DNA of 64,000 nt from an uncultured Rothia sp. (GCA_946221065.1 CAMIIO010000009.1:48136-112135); one strand, 5' to 3'; positions 44,996 to 54,489 are shown, numbered from the stretch's first letter. Program-made: numbers and translations. Notes: a model not told the origin generated them from the letters alone.

Positions 44996-45691
44996 ATGAC
45001 CGCCAAACCTAACGCCCCCGTCCTTAGTTTCACCCTGCCCGATGGCAGTACCTCCACCGTTACCGTCAAGCGTCTGCTCAACGCCGGGTACGCCGGGAAG
45101 AATCAGGAGGAAGTCCGCGCCCATGTAGATGAGCTTGCCAAACTTGGCGTTCCCGCACCCACCACCACGCCCACTCTGTACCCTGTATCGCCCTATCTGG
45201 CGCAGCAGAGCAGGCAGGTGGATGTGCAGCACGCCAAGACCTCCGGGGAGGCAGAGTGGGCACTCATTATTGACGACGCCGGGGAGGAGCTACTCACCTG
45301 CGCCTGCGACCACACCGACCGGCAATTAGAGACTCACGGCGTCGCCTGGTCTAAGAATGCTTCGCCGGATGTTCTTGCGGTGAAGGCTTGGCGCTATGCC
45401 GACGTCGTAGATTGCATGGACGAGGTTCGACTCACTGGCTGGGTGGGCGATGAGCGAACGGTCATTCAGGACGCCCCGGCGAGTGCGCTGTTGGAACCCT
45501 CCTATTGGTTGCAGGTTTTGGAGGAACGCGGTGAGCGGAAGCCCGGCACCGTACTGCTCTCGGGCACTATTACTATGAGCGACGGCGAAAAACAGTTCTC
45601 GAACCGCTGGGGTGTAGCGTTAGAGCACGCCGCTTTGGGCAGGATTGAATTGGAATACGAGGTACGGCAAATGGCAGACCCTATCCAGTAA
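44996..45691 (+). CDS. DUF2848 family protein
   Basis: 231 residues. Recognisable DUF2848 pattern: AGYAGKNQEEVRAHVDELAK, GVPAPTTTPTLYPVS, TSGEAEWALI, CDHTDRQLETHGVAWSKN and a C-terminal beta region. The family is related in fold to fumarylacetoacetate hydrolases and has no assigned reaction that I know of. GGAG lies seven bases before the ATG. It probably shares a transcript with the LLM gene and may act in ring or side-chain cleavage. Confidence 0.8.
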   Translation: MTAKPNAPVLSFTLPDGSTSTVTVKRLLNAGYAGKNQEEVRAHVDELAKLGVPAPTTTPTLYPVSPYLAQQSRQVDVQHAKTSGEAEWALIIDDAGEELLTCACDHTDRQLETHGVAWSKNASPDVLAVKAWRYADVVDCMDEVRLTGWVGDERTVIQDAPASALLEPSYWLQVLEERGERKPGTVLLSGTITMSDGEKQFSNRWGVALEHAALGRIELEYEVRQMADPIQ

Positions 45692-45730
45692 CTTTCCTCT
45701 AGCACCTCCCCTAGCCCACCTACGCCCTAG

Positions 45731-45791
45731 CGTTGAGGTGTTAAAAATGGCTGAGAATCGCGCGATTCTCAGCCATTTTGACGTCTCAACG
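45731..45791. repeat. 61-bp palindrome, family B variant
   Basis: Outer ends CGTTGAGGTGT / ACGTCTCAACG match family B (23508, 24040), while the inner stem is different (GGCTGAGAATCGC / GCGATTCTCAGCC). It sits 40 bases behind the DUF2848 gene, a likely terminator. Confidence 0.85.
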
Positions 45792-45875
45792 TAATAAGGC
45801 TACTCATGTAACCATGATAGTGACTAAATAAATTTTACGACTGTGTAAGAAGGTTGCGAGATTTTGAAAGGAATT

Positions 45876-45998
45876 ATGAAGAACCACCAAACCCTGAGGA
45901 ACTATTTAAAATCACTAGAGACTCTTCCCTGGGAACCGGATATGGAACAGGAAGAGCCTCTAGTCTTCGGCAGACTTTATATCCGCCAAAGGCAATAA
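45876..45998 (+). CDS. Possible small protein (40 aa)
   Basis: ATG at 45876 with AAAGGA five bases upstream and TAA at 45996. The product begins MKNHQTLRNYLKSLETLPWE and has an acidic middle. No family is known. The good ribosome site in an AT-rich noncoding stretch makes it worth keeping. Confidence 0.45.
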   Translation: MKNHQTLRNYLKSLETLPWEPDMEQEEPLVFGRLYIRQRQ

Positions 45999-46405
45999 AC
46001 TTCTACCGAAACCATCAGCCTCTGTTATAAAAATCAAAGTAAATTTTGTCTAAATGTAGGGGATCTAGACTACATAAACAGAGAATATATATCTCACATT
46101 GCAATGAAGATAGTTTTATCTGATGATTGCTGGTCGTTTAAGCAAAGAATAAGAACATATTATCTCATACAAAGCTTTCGGTATCAGTTAGATTAAGCAC
46201 TCGCAACATGCCGAGAACTATCTTACCTCTTTATTTCCACTTGTCACACAGGTTTTTCCTCAAAAAACATAAAAGGGTACAGACAACCTATTATTATGTG
46301 GGCAAGAGGGGACGTAATGGGTCGCAAGCCTCTCCGCTAAGTTTCTACGGCTTGTTCTCAACCGACCCCCTAGATTTTTTGGCTACTCAGTGGTCTTATA
46401 GTCTT
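45999..46405. other. AT-rich stretch without a recognised gene
   Basis: Low GC compared with both sides. The open frame from 46208 continues into the aldehyde dehydrogenase but its residues do not look like a dehydrogenase N-terminus. A TATAGT hexamer three bases before the ATG at 46406 may be the promoter. Confidence 0.5.
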
Positions 46406-47788
46406 ATGAGTACTTACGCATTAACAAACGCAAACACCGGCGAAGTGGAAGAAACTTTTGAATCCATCAAAGCCGAAGACATCCCCGAAATCATCGAAAC
46501 CGCGCACAACGCTTTCTTGCAGTGGAAGGAAACCTCCATGGCAGAGCGCTCCGAGGTGCTCAACAAGTTCGCGGATATCGTCGAGCAGAACACCGACGAA
46601 CTAGCAGACATCATTGGGCGCGAAATGGGTAAACCCCTCACACAGGGCAAGGCGGAGGCCAGCAAGGTTGCCCGCACTGCCCGCTGGTACGCCGAAAACG
46701 CACCCAAGCTCCTCGAAGACACCAAACTGGAACCTGCCGGCGCGCAAAAAACCTATGTGAAGCACGATCCGCTGGGCGTGCTACTCGGCGTCATGCCCTG
46801 GAACTTCCCCTACAACCAGATTGCGCGCTTCGTGATCCCTAACCTCATGGTGGGCAACGCAATTTTGATGAAGCAAGCAGCCATCTGCCCCGTTTCTTCC
46901 CAGCGTTTCCAAACCATGCTGGAAGAAGCCGGACTGCCCGCGGGCGTCTACCAAAACCTGTATCTCAACAGCTCCGACGCCGAGAAGGTGATTGCGGACT
47001 TCCGCGTAAAGGGTGTTTCCCTCACCGGGTCCGAGGGCGCTGGCGCCTCCGTTGCTGGTCACGCCGCGAAGTACCTAAAGCGTCAGGTGCTAGAGCTGGG
47101 CGGAAATGACCCGTTTGTGGTGCTGGACACCTCTAATGTAAAGGCGCTGGCAAAGAAAGCAGTCACCTACCGCATTGCCAATGCCGGGCAGGTTTGCACC
47201 TCCCCCAAGCGCATGATTGTGCTTGAAGATCTCTACGACGAGTTCGTTGCCGGCGCTAAGGAAGCCCTCGAAAACGTAACCGTAGGCACCTACGACGACC
47301 CCGAAACCGATATGGGTCCGCTCTCTTCCGAGGGCGCACGAGATGAAGCCGTGGATAGGATTGAACAGGCGGTCAAAGACGGCGCCACCTTACACTTTGG
47401 CGGTAAGAAGCTGGATCGTCCCGGCTGGTTCATGGAACCGGCGCTACTCACCGACGTCGATTTGGACTCAGATATGGGTTGCAATGAGCTCTTCGGTCCG
47501 GTGGTTCAGGTATATAAGGCAAAGGATGAGGAGGACGCTCTGCGCATCGCTAATCATTCGGAGTACGGTCTGATGGCGTCCGTCTGGAGCGACAATATTG
47601 AGAAGGCACAGGCTTTTGCCGAGAAGATTAATGCCGGTATGACTCTGGTGAACGCCCATATGGAGTCCGAGCCGAATTTCCCGTTTGGTGGTATCAATAA
47701 GTCCGGTTATGGTCGTGAGAACGGCGCGTGGGCTTTGCGTGAGTTCACTAACGAGCGCATGGTGCGTTTGCATCAGCAGGAGCTCTAA
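46406..47788 (+). CDS. NAD(P)-dependent aldehyde dehydrogenase, succinate-semialdehyde type
   Basis: 460 residues. Cofactor and active-site motifs are LLGVMPWNFPYNQIARFVIP, GSEGAGASVAG, LELGGNDPFVVL (catalytic Glu) and NAGQVCTSPKRMIV (nucleophile Cys), then NELFGPVVQV. It is nearest in style to succinate-semialdehyde dehydrogenases of the 455-460 residue class; the substrate is inferred. The start is ATG at 46406, where the protein begins STYALTNANTGEVEETFE. There is no ribosome site, and a TATAGT lies directly before it, so leaderless translation is plausible. Confidence 0.9.
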   Translation: MSTYALTNANTGEVEETFESIKAEDIPEIIETAHNAFLQWKETSMAERSEVLNKFADIVEQNTDELADIIGREMGKPLTQGKAEASKVARTARWYAENAPKLLEDTKLEPAGAQKTYVKHDPLGVLLGVMPWNFPYNQIARFVIPNLMVGNAILMKQAAICPVSSQRFQTMLEEAGLPAGVYQNLYLNSSDAEKVIADFRVKGVSLTGSEGAGASVAGHAAKYLKRQVLELGGNDPFVVLDTSNVKALAKKAVTYRIANAGQVCTSPKRMIVLEDLYDEFVAGAKEALENVTVGTYDDPETDMGPLSSEGARDEAVDRIEQAVKDGATLHFGGKKLDRPGWFMEPALLTDVDLDSDMGCNELFGPVVQVYKAKDEEDALRIANHSEYGLMASVWSDNIEKAQAFAEKINAGMTLVNAHMESEPNFPFGGINKSGYGRENGAWALREFTNERMVRLHQQEL

Positions 47789-47875
47789 GGTGTAGCTCCC
47801 CCTGACCGGTGGCTTACGTGGTGACTTGGGCTACTGCCAGGGGTACGGATTTTTTGGTTATACCTTCGGGAGGAA

Positions 47876-47947
47876 AGTGATGGTGTGCCGCAGCGATGTT
47901 TGTAGTCCGCTACCGCACCACAAACATCGCTCGCACACACCATTACT
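47876..47947. repeat. 72-bp palindromic repeat, family A copy 3
   Basis: Same ends as other family A copies, with a more diverged right arm. It lies between convergent genes and supplies the TAA stop (47943-47945) of the ABC ATPase gene. Confidence 0.9.
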
Positions 47948-49079
47948 CGGCGTCAGCCCCGAGGTATTCCAGGTTAATCTCACTCTCCCCATCAAATAGG
48001 CTCACGCGGGTAGGCTGAATCCGCACCTGGCTATCCACATGCAACCGCTCAATCTCCGCCAACGAATCCAGACGCACCGCAATCCGTTGCCCCCGCACCG
48101 CTACCGCAGAGGCACCCGCCAACTCCACATACGCAAACGCCTCCGCGCCCAACTGCTCAATGTGCATCACCGTCACCTTAACCCCGGAAACCTCACCGCC
48201 CTCACCCGGATAAGAAATCCGCCAATCCTCGGGACGCACACCCACAATCACCCCGTTCTCCACGCGCCCGGCAACCCGCGGAGGCACCGGCACCTTGCAC
48301 AACTCACCTAAATGCACCCCGCGGTCATCATCCACCGTGGCGCCGTCGAACAGCGTCATCGACGGCGAACCAATAAAGCCCGCCACAAACGTATTGCCCG
48401 GATAACGGTACAGGTGCATCGGCTCATCCACCTGCTGTAGCACCCCGTCCTTCAACACCGCCACGCGATCCCCCATAGTCATCGCCTCGGTCTGGTCGTG
48501 CGTCACGTACACGGTGGTCACACCCAGCTCACGCTGTAATTTAGCAATCTGTGCTCGTGTGGACACACGCAACCGCGCGTCCAGGTTAGACAGCGGCTCG
48601 TCCATCAAGAACACCTTAGGGTTACGCACAATCGCGCGCCCCATAGACACCCGCTGCCGCTGCCCGCCCGACATATTTGCCGGCTTCTTATCCAACAGAT
48701 CGGTCAGCTCAAGCATCTCGGCGGCAGTCTCCACGCGCTCGGCAACCTCTTTCTTACCCATCCCCGCGTTCTCCAGCGCAAACGCCATATTCTGGCGTGC
48801 CGTCATGTTCGGGTACAGCGCATAGGACTGGAACACCATCGCCACATCCCGCTGGGAAGGGCGCAGCTCGGTCACGTCCTTCCCGTCAATCAGTACGGTG
48901 CCCTCGTTGACGGGTTCCAGCCCAGCAATCATGCGCAGACAGGTAGATTTGCCCGATCCGGACGGCCCCACGAGCGTAATAAACTCGCCGTCACGCACGT
49001 CAATATTCACGCGATTCACCGCGGGGCGCTTGCCCTTCTCATAAATACGGGAAATGTGCTGTAGCGATACTTCAACCAT
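47943..49079 (-). CDS. ugpC: Carbohydrate-type ABC transporter ATPase (UgpC/MsmK-like)
   Basis: 378 residues, CUT1 family: Walker A LVGPSGSGKSTCLRMIAGLE, signature MSGGQRQRVSMGRAIV, Walker B VFLMDEPLSNLDA, H-loop VTHDQTEAMT, and a C-terminal OB/TOBE regulatory domain from about residue 235. It energises the permeases at 50743-52620. It follows the binding-protein gene by 73 bases on the same strand. The stop codon comes from a palindromic repeat. Confidence 0.92.
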   Translation of the reverse strand: MVEVSLQHISRIYEKGKRPAVNRVNIDVRDGEFITLVGPSGSGKSTCLRMIAGLEPVNEGTVLIDGKDVTELRPSQRDVAMVFQSYALYPNMTARQNMAFALENAGMGKKEVAERVETAAEMLELTDLLDKKPANMSGGQRQRVSMGRAIVRNPKVFLMDEPLSNLDARLRVSTRAQIAKLQRELGVTTVYVTHDQTEAMTMGDRVAVLKDGVLQQVDEPMHLYRYPGNTFVAGFIGSPSMTLFDGATVDDDRGVHLGELCKVPVPPRVAGRVENGVIVGVRPEDWRISYPGEGGEVSGVKVTVMHIEQLGAEAFAYVELAGASAVAVRGQRIAVRLDSLAEIERLHVDSQVRIQPTRVSLFDGESEINLEYLGADAE

Positions 49080-49152
49080 GATGTTCTTTCAGTATTGGGC
49101 TCTCGACGACGCGCGCCGTCAAGAACCAGCAAATAGGCAGGGACGAGAGGGA

Positions 49153-50451
49153 TTACTTGAGGTTGGGTTTGATATCCCGGTCAATGATTGCTTGCAGGTC
49201 CTTCTCCAACGCGGTGAAGGTCTGCTCAACATCCTGCCCGGCAATAATCTTGTCTAACGCGCCACCAATCTTGAGCCCGCCACCATTGACGAACACACGG
49301 GCGTAATCCTGGGACTTGGTGTTCTCTTCAAGCTGCTTAATAGCGGTTTGGGCGTTCGGGTTCTCTTCCAGGTACTTCTTCTGCTCAGGGTCATCAGAAG
49401 CATCAGTACGCACGGGCATATACCCGGTTTCCTGGGTGAAAGTGATGGTGTTCTTGGTGTTGGTGAAGAAATCGATGAACTTCACGGCAATCTCTTTACG
49501 CTCATCCGAAATACCGTCCGGGATTGCCAAACCGGCACCGCCGGTAGTGGTACCGGGCTTGGGGCCGGGCAGGTAAGTGGTCACGAACTCGCCCTTAGCG
49601 GTATCTTTTAGACCACCCAGGGAGCCAGTAGATTCGAGCAGCCCCGCGGTGTTACCGATACCGAACTCATTAGCGGAATCCTTCACCACCTTCACATACC
49701 CCTCATCCACAATCTTCTTCAGGAACTTACCCGCCTCAATCGTCTTAGGGTCGGTAAACTTCAAATCCCATTCGTCCGAGTAAGCGCCGCCGAAGGTCCA
49801 GAACGCACCCTCAAAATACCAGTCCAGGTAGTTGGAGCCATCGGCTACCGCGAGCGCCGCCTTACCAGTTGCCTTCTTGATCTTAGGGCCCCACTCGGAA
49901 GCAAACTCATCCCAAGTCTTTGGGCCATGATCAGTAGGTAAACCAGCCTTCTTGAGGTCCTCAGTGTAGAAGTACATGAGCGGAGTAGAACGAGAATACG
50001 GCACGCCGTAGTGCTTATCCTCAAACTTGTAGTCTTCAATCAAGGTTTTCACATAGGTTGAGGTATCGATACCGTGCTTCTCCCACAGGTCATCAAGTGC
50101 AGTTGTAGCGCCGGTGAAAGCAAAGTTAAACCAGGTGACATCCGAGGCAACGATGACGTCCGGCAAATCACCGCCCGAAAGCGCGGCGTTAAACTTCTGG
50201 CCCAGCTCCTCATAGTTCGCGCCGCCGTCAATCAGCTCCGCCTTGTGATCCGGGTTCTCGGCGTTCCAGGCGTCGATAATCTTCTGCTCAACGTCGCGCG
50301 AAGAACCGGGATGGTTAGACCAGAACTGTAAAGTTCCCGAACCCTCCTGGTTAGAAGTAGCGCTACCGCCCGTTCCAGCGCAGGCAGAAAGACCCGCGGT
50401 GGTTAGCCCCAGCCCGGCAAGAGTCAAAATACTACGACGTGAAATGTTCAT
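49153..50451 (-). CDS. ugpB: ABC transporter substrate-binding lipoprotein (UgpB-like)
   Basis: 432 residues, family 1 extracellular solute-binding protein. Leader SRRSILTLAGLGLTTAGLSA with lipobox Cys at about residue 24, then LQFWSNHPGSSRDVEQKIID. Internal GVPYSRSTPLMYFYTEDLKK and the C-terminal GYMPVR motif match glycerol-3-phosphate/glycerophosphodiester binders. Glycerol-3-phosphate or a glycerophosphodiester is the inferred ligand. AGGAG precedes the ATG. Confidence 0.88.
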   Translation of the reverse strand: MNISRRSILTLAGLGLTTAGLSACAGTGGSATSNQEGSGTLQFWSNHPGSSRDVEQKIIDAWNAENPDHKAELIDGGANYEELGQKFNAALSGGDLPDVIVASDVTWFNFAFTGATTALDDLWEKHGIDTSTYVKTLIEDYKFEDKHYGVPYSRSTPLMYFYTEDLKKAGLPTDHGPKTWDEFASEWGPKIKKATGKAALAVADGSNYLDWYFEGAFWTFGGAYSDEWDLKFTDPKTIEAGKFLKKIVDEGYVKVVKDSANEFGIGNTAGLLESTGSLGGLKDTAKGEFVTTYLPGPKPGTTTGGAGLAIPDGISDERKEIAVKFIDFFTNTKNTITFTQETGYMPVRTDASDDPEQKKYLEENPNAQTAIKQLEENTKSQDYARVFVNGGGLKIGGALDKIIAGQDVEQTFTALEKDLQAIIDRDIKPNLK

Positions 50452-50742
50452 GATTTCTCCTAGAATAAATAGTTGATAAAAATGTAATTACAAAAAGTTA
50501 TGGGTCGAGCAACAAGCACCGTCGAGCAAAAACTCATGTGTGCTCGGGAAAACTCGAACTTACTTACAGCTCCGCAAGCCCCGATAATTCAGCACCATTT
50601 CTCCTTCGCTTCGCGGAAATGTCGCTTCATCTCGCACGCTCGGAAAATTCTTCTAGTCCTCGATTTTCTTCGCTCCGCTTCAGAAACATCTCGGCCATTC
50701 GCTCGAATTTTTCCTTCCTCGCACGCTCGGAAAATTCTTCGC
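50452..50742. other. Gap inside the Ugp-like operon, with direct repeats
   Basis: Separates the permease and binding-protein genes. It contains a 23-base direct repeat (CTCGCACGCTCGG... at 50631-50653 and 50718-50740) and several TCGCT-rich variants. No gene was recognised. It may hold a promoter or processing site for the binding-protein gene. Confidence 0.55.
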
Positions 50743-51678
50743 TCATCCTTTGACCGCGCCGGCGGTCAGACCCTTAATCATCGACTTCTGCAAAAACAAA
50801 AACACCACCACCATAGGAATCGACGCCAACACCGTACCCGCCATCACCGGCCCCCAGTTCGTCAAACCCTCAACATCCTGCAACTGAGTCAAACCAATCT
50901 GCAACGGCGCCACCTTACCCGTATCCGACACAAGAAAAGGCCACAAATACTGATTCCACTCATTCACAGCCGTAATCATCACAAACGCCATGAGCGTCGG
51001 CCAACTCATCGGCAACACCACCTTAAAAAGCGTGCGGAAAAACCCCGCACCATCCATCGTGGCAGCCTCCAAAATCTCACTAGGCAACGAACGAAAATGA
51101 TTACGCATCAAAAACGTACCAAAAGCGACACCGGCAAGCGGCACAATAATTCCAGCAAAAGTATCACGCCAACCCAACTGAGCAACCAGCGCATAATTAG
51201 AAATAATCGTGATCTCATTCGGAACCATAAGCGTGCCAATCACCAAGAAAAACAACAGCCCAGAACCGGGAAACTTCAAAAACGCAAAAGCGTACGCAGA
51301 AAGCACACCAAAGGTCACCTTCACCGCCACTAAAATCCCGGTGATAATAATGGAATTCACCATATACCGAGAAAAACTCAGGTTATTCCATACATAGGAA
51401 TAGTTCTCCGGCGCCCACGGGCTAGGAACCCAGCTAATCGGATTAGAATAAATATCCGGGTGAGGTTTGAAGCTAGTGATTACCACAAAATACAGAGGTA
51501 CAGCAATCACCAAACCGGCAATAATAATGCCCACATAGCCGGCGCCCTTAGACTTCTTAGTTTCGCCCGGAACAATGCCAGAACGCGCAGGCACCGAAGC
51601 TCGCTGCGCCTCCGCCGTCGGAAGTGAATGCCCGCCACCGGTTTTAGGCACGGCGGGAATATTAGCGCTGAAATCCAT
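50743..51678 (-). CDS. ugpE: Carbohydrate-type ABC transporter permease (UgpE-like)
   Basis: 311 residues. A variable 45-residue cytoplasmic N-terminus is followed by six helices and the EAA loop PSEILEAATMDGAGFFRTLF. It pairs with the permease directly upstream; their coding regions touch with no gap. Confidence 0.9.
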   Translation of the reverse strand: MDFSANIPAVPKTGGGHSLPTAEAQRASVPARSGIVPGETKKSKGAGYVGIIIAGLVIAVPLYFVVITSFKPHPDIYSNPISWVPSPWAPENYSYVWNNLSFSRYMVNSIIITGILVAVKVTFGVLSAYAFAFLKFPGSGLLFFLVIGTLMVPNEITIISNYALVAQLGWRDTFAGIIVPLAGVAFGTFLMRNHFRSLPSEILEAATMDGAGFFRTLFKVVLPMSWPTLMAFVMITAVNEWNQYLWPFLVSDTGKVAPLQIGLTQLQDVEGLTNWGPVMAGTVLASIPMVVVFLFLQKSMIKGLTAGAVKG

Positions 51679-52620
51679 TTATTGCCCCTTTTCTTGCATA
51701 CGAACCTGCACCACCGTAATCACGAGCACGGCAAGGAACATGATGGTTGCCACTGCCGCACCATACCCCGCGCGAGAGTTCACAAAGGTTTCTTGATACA
51801 CCTGGTAAACCATGGTGGTGGTAGAGGTTTGGAGCGGCCCGCCGCCGGTCATCACGTTGATGATGTCGAACACCTGAAAAGAATTCAGAAGAACCGTGAT
51901 GGAAAGAAAAAACGTAGTAGGCCGAAGCTGCGGAAGAGTTACGCGAAAGAATTTCCGTACCCGAGGCGTACGATCAATCTCGGCGGCCTCATCCAAATCC
52001 TTACGCAACCCCTGCAACGCCGCCAAATAAATCACAAACGTATAGCCAAGATTCTTCCAAATATACGTGGCAGTAATCATGAACAACGCCCACTGAGGGT
52101 CGGTATAAAACTGTGGAGACTGAACGCCAATTTTGCTCAGAAGATCCTGAATCAGTCCATAACCCGGATCAAAAACAAACTGGAAAGCAACGCCAATCGC
52201 CGCACCCGAAATCACATAGGGAGCAAACACGAGCGAACGCACCAGATTGCGTCCCCGCAGGTTACGATCCAGCAAAAGTGCAAGCCCCAGCCCAAGAATC
52301 ATGGACCCAAACACGGCAAACACCGTAAAAATAACGGTCTGCCAAACAACTGCCCAGCTCGTTGGGTTAGTTGCCCACTCAATATAGTTATCCAGACCAA
52401 CAAAGGTGGCGGGACGAACGGAGGAAATGTTCCAGTTGTAAAAAGACAGCCGGATATTGTCAATCAACGGGCGGTAGGTAAATACCAGCAACAGAATGAT
52501 GTTAGGTAACACAAGAACCGCAGCGAGCAGGAAGCTCTTCAGGCTTCGTTTTTGCGTGCGCTGTGGCGGTTCGGTCTGCGGGTTGCTGTTTTCCAGGCCC
52601 GGTATGGATGGTGCAGTCAC
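51679..52620 (-). CDS. ugpA: Carbohydrate-type ABC transporter permease (UgpA-like)
   Basis: 313 residues, six helices, EAA loop LRKDLDEAAEIDRTPRVRKF. First gene of the importer transcript (permease A, permease E, binding protein, ATPase). A family A repeat lies 115 bases upstream of its start. Confidence 0.9.
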   Translation of the reverse strand: MTAPSIPGLENSNPQTEPPQRTQKRSLKSFLLAAVLVLPNIILLLVFTYRPLIDNIRLSFYNWNISSVRPATFVGLDNYIEWATNPTSWAVVWQTVIFTVFAVFGSMILGLGLALLLDRNLRGRNLVRSLVFAPYVISGAAIGVAFQFVFDPGYGLIQDLLSKIGVQSPQFYTDPQWALFMITATYIWKNLGYTFVIYLAALQGLRKDLDEAAEIDRTPRVRKFFRVTLPQLRPTTFFLSITVLLNSFQVFDIINVMTGGGPLQTSTTTMVYQVYQETFVNSRAGYGAAVATIMFLAVLVITVVQVRMQEKGQ

Positions 52621-52963
52621 GCCTTCTAGAGTGTCTGGTCAGGATGAACGGAAAGTTAGAGCGTGATGACCGTGCAGTGGTGGCCCCGGTAACAGTTGAG
52701 GGATTTTCGGTAAACGTTATTCAAAGAGCCCACAAGTGATGGTGTGCGGTAGCGATGTTTGTGGTCTGGTAGCGCGCTACAAACATCGCCACCACACACC
52801 ATCACTTTCAATCTCACCCAAGACCCTAGGCAAAATCGACTAAATCGTATAGGATTTTCAAAAATTATGTGAATCAAATCATAGATTTAGCTCACTTACC
52901 TTATACTTCGGGCACCAAATCGCCCCACCACAGCATCACCACTCAGCAACCCTGGGAGAGCGC
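52621..52963. other. Divergent promoter region with a family A repeat
   Basis: Between the Ugp-like operon and the MHS transporter gene. It contains the 72-bp repeat at 52735-52806, and the rest is AT-rich with no gene. Confidence 0.6.
52735..52806. repeat. 72-bp palindromic repeat, family A copy 4
   Basis: Consensus ends AGTGATGGTGTGCGG and CACACACCATCACT. It lies between divergent genes, so it cannot simply terminate either; with copy 5 (54341) it brackets the MHS transporter gene. Confidence 0.92.
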
Positions 52964-54325
52964 ATGTCACACACCATCACAGCGCCCGCGCGCACCATCA
53001 GCCCTGAAGAACGCAAGGTTCTAGCAGGCACACTCATCGGCACCACTATCGAGTGGTACGACTTCTTCATCTACGCCCAAGCAGCCGGGCTTATCCTCGC
53101 CACCCACTACTTCAACCCGGTAGGCAACGAATCTCCCGCACTGGCACAAATCGTCGCCTGGGCATCGCTGGGCATCAGCTTTATCTTCCGTCCACTGGGC
53201 GCCGTCGTCGCCGGACACATTGGCGACCGCTTCGGACGTCGCATTACCCTCGTCTTCACCCTCATCGCCATGGGCGCTGCCACGGTGGGCGTTGGCCTGG
53301 TGCCCACCTACGAATCCATCGGCATCGCCGCACCCATCCTCGTTGTTGCGCTACGCATTCTGCAAGGCTTCTCCGCAGGCGGTGAGTGGGGCGGCGCCGC
53401 ACTGATGTCTGTAGAACACGCGCCCGCAGGAAAACGCGGATTCTTTGGCGCTTTCCCGCAAATTGGCGTGCCCCTAGGTATGATTCTGGCAACCGCCGTC
53501 GTGCTCATTATCAACCTCATCATTGGACCTGAAGCATACCTAGCCTTCGGCTGGCGCATTCCTTTCTGGCTCTCCATCGCACTTATTGCCGTAGGTTTCT
53601 ACATCCGTCGCTCGGTAGAAGAATCCCCGGTCTTTAAAGAGATGCAAGCTATCAAGTCTGAAGAATCAGCGCCCCTGCGCGAGCTTTTCAAAACCAATAC
53701 TCGCGAGGTCATTCTCGCCGCGCTCATCTTTATTGCTAACAACGCCGCCGGCTACCTGGTGATTGCTTTCTTCGCCTCCTACGGTGGCAAGGCACTCGGC
53801 ATGAGCCGCAACGAAACCCTCACTGCTTCGCTGATCGGCGGGTTCGGCTGGCTCATCTTTACCATGTGGGGCGGTTGGATTTCCGACAAGCTCGGTCGCG
53901 TGCGCACCTTTCAACTGGGTTATGTGGGCATGATTATCTGGGCAGTACCCATGTGGTTCATGATCGATACCGGCAACATCCTGCTCTTCACCCTCGCTAT
54001 CTTTATTCTGACGGCGACGCTCGGCCCCTCGTACGGTCCGCAGTCGGCAATGTATGCGGAGATGTTTCCCGCCAAGGTGCGATTCTCCGGTATCTCCATT
54101 GGGTGCGCGATCGGCTCCATTTTTGGTGGCGCATTCGCACCGATGATCGCGCAGATTTTACTGGAGCAAACCGGAAAGTCCTGGTCTATTGGTGTATATA
54201 TCTCTGCGGTTTCCGTCATTTCGCTAATCGCAGTGACGATGGTTCCCAAGGGCATTCAGGACTGCAACCTGCACACTGAAGAATCTCCAAAGTCTCAAGC
54301 CAATCCAGTGGTGGAGGTAAGTTAG
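52964..54325 (+). CDS. MFS transporter, metabolite:H+ symporter family
   Basis: 453 residues, 12 helices, with TTIEWYDFFIYAQAAGLILA, GHIGDRFGRRITLVF and LQGFSAGGEWGGAALMSVEHAP, as in ShiA/ProP/KgtP-like symporters. It probably imports an organic acid. GGGAGAGC precedes the ATG. It stands alone between two family A repeats, upstream of the beta-oxidation-type operon; import of an aromatic acid for that pathway is a guess. Confidence 0.9.
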   Translation: MSHTITAPARTISPEERKVLAGTLIGTTIEWYDFFIYAQAAGLILATHYFNPVGNESPALAQIVAWASLGISFIFRPLGAVVAGHIGDRFGRRITLVFTLIAMGAATVGVGLVPTYESIGIAAPILVVALRILQGFSAGGEWGGAALMSVEHAPAGKRGFFGAFPQIGVPLGMILATAVVLIINLIIGPEAYLAFGWRIPFWLSIALIAVGFYIRRSVEESPVFKEMQAIKSEESAPLRELFKTNTREVILAALIFIANNAAGYLVIAFFASYGGKALGMSRNETLTASLIGGFGWLIFTMWGGWISDKLGRVRTFQLGYVGMIIWAVPMWFMIDTGNILLFTLAIFILTATLGPSYGPQSAMYAEMFPAKVRFSGISIGCAIGSIFGGAFAPMIAQILLEQTGKSWSIGVYISAVSVISLIAVTMVPKGIQDCNLHTEESPKSQANPVVEVS

Positions 54326-54340
54326 AAACCCAGTCTGCCG

Positions 54341-54412
54341 AGTGATGGTGTGTGATAGCGATGTTTGTGGTCTGGTAGCGCACTACAAGCATCGCTACCG
54401 CACACCATCACT
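54341..54412. repeat. 72-bp palindromic repeat, family A copy 5
   Basis: Starts 16 bases past the transporter stop. With copy 4 it brackets the transporter, with copy 6 the thiolase operon. Confidence 0.92.
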
Positions 54413-54440
54413 TTTTCATCACCAAAATCACCGCAAAACA

Positions 54441-54489
54441 TTGACTCACGTCACACTCTTTGAGAATATTTAGTGACCGAATGTTCAGT
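54441..54489 (+). promoter_or_regulatory. Promoter and PaaR-like operator of the thiolase operon
   Basis: TTGACT (54441-54446), 17 bases, GAATAT (54464-54469), then the site TGACCGAATGTTCAGT (54474-54489). Read on the other strand, it is ACTGAAC-ATT-CGGTCA, which matches the paaZ site ACTGAAC-GAG-CGGTCT. The position covers the start of transcription, so binding would repress. Confidence 0.68.

Noticed and set aside
46208..46405. 66-codon N-terminal extension of the aldehyde dehydrogenase
   Set aside because: Residues do not fit the family, AT-rich DNA; the ATG at 46406 gives the usual N-terminus.
50500..51333. 277-residue plus-strand frame over the UgpE-like gene
   Set aside because: His/Arg/Asn-rich antisense shadow of a well-defined permease.
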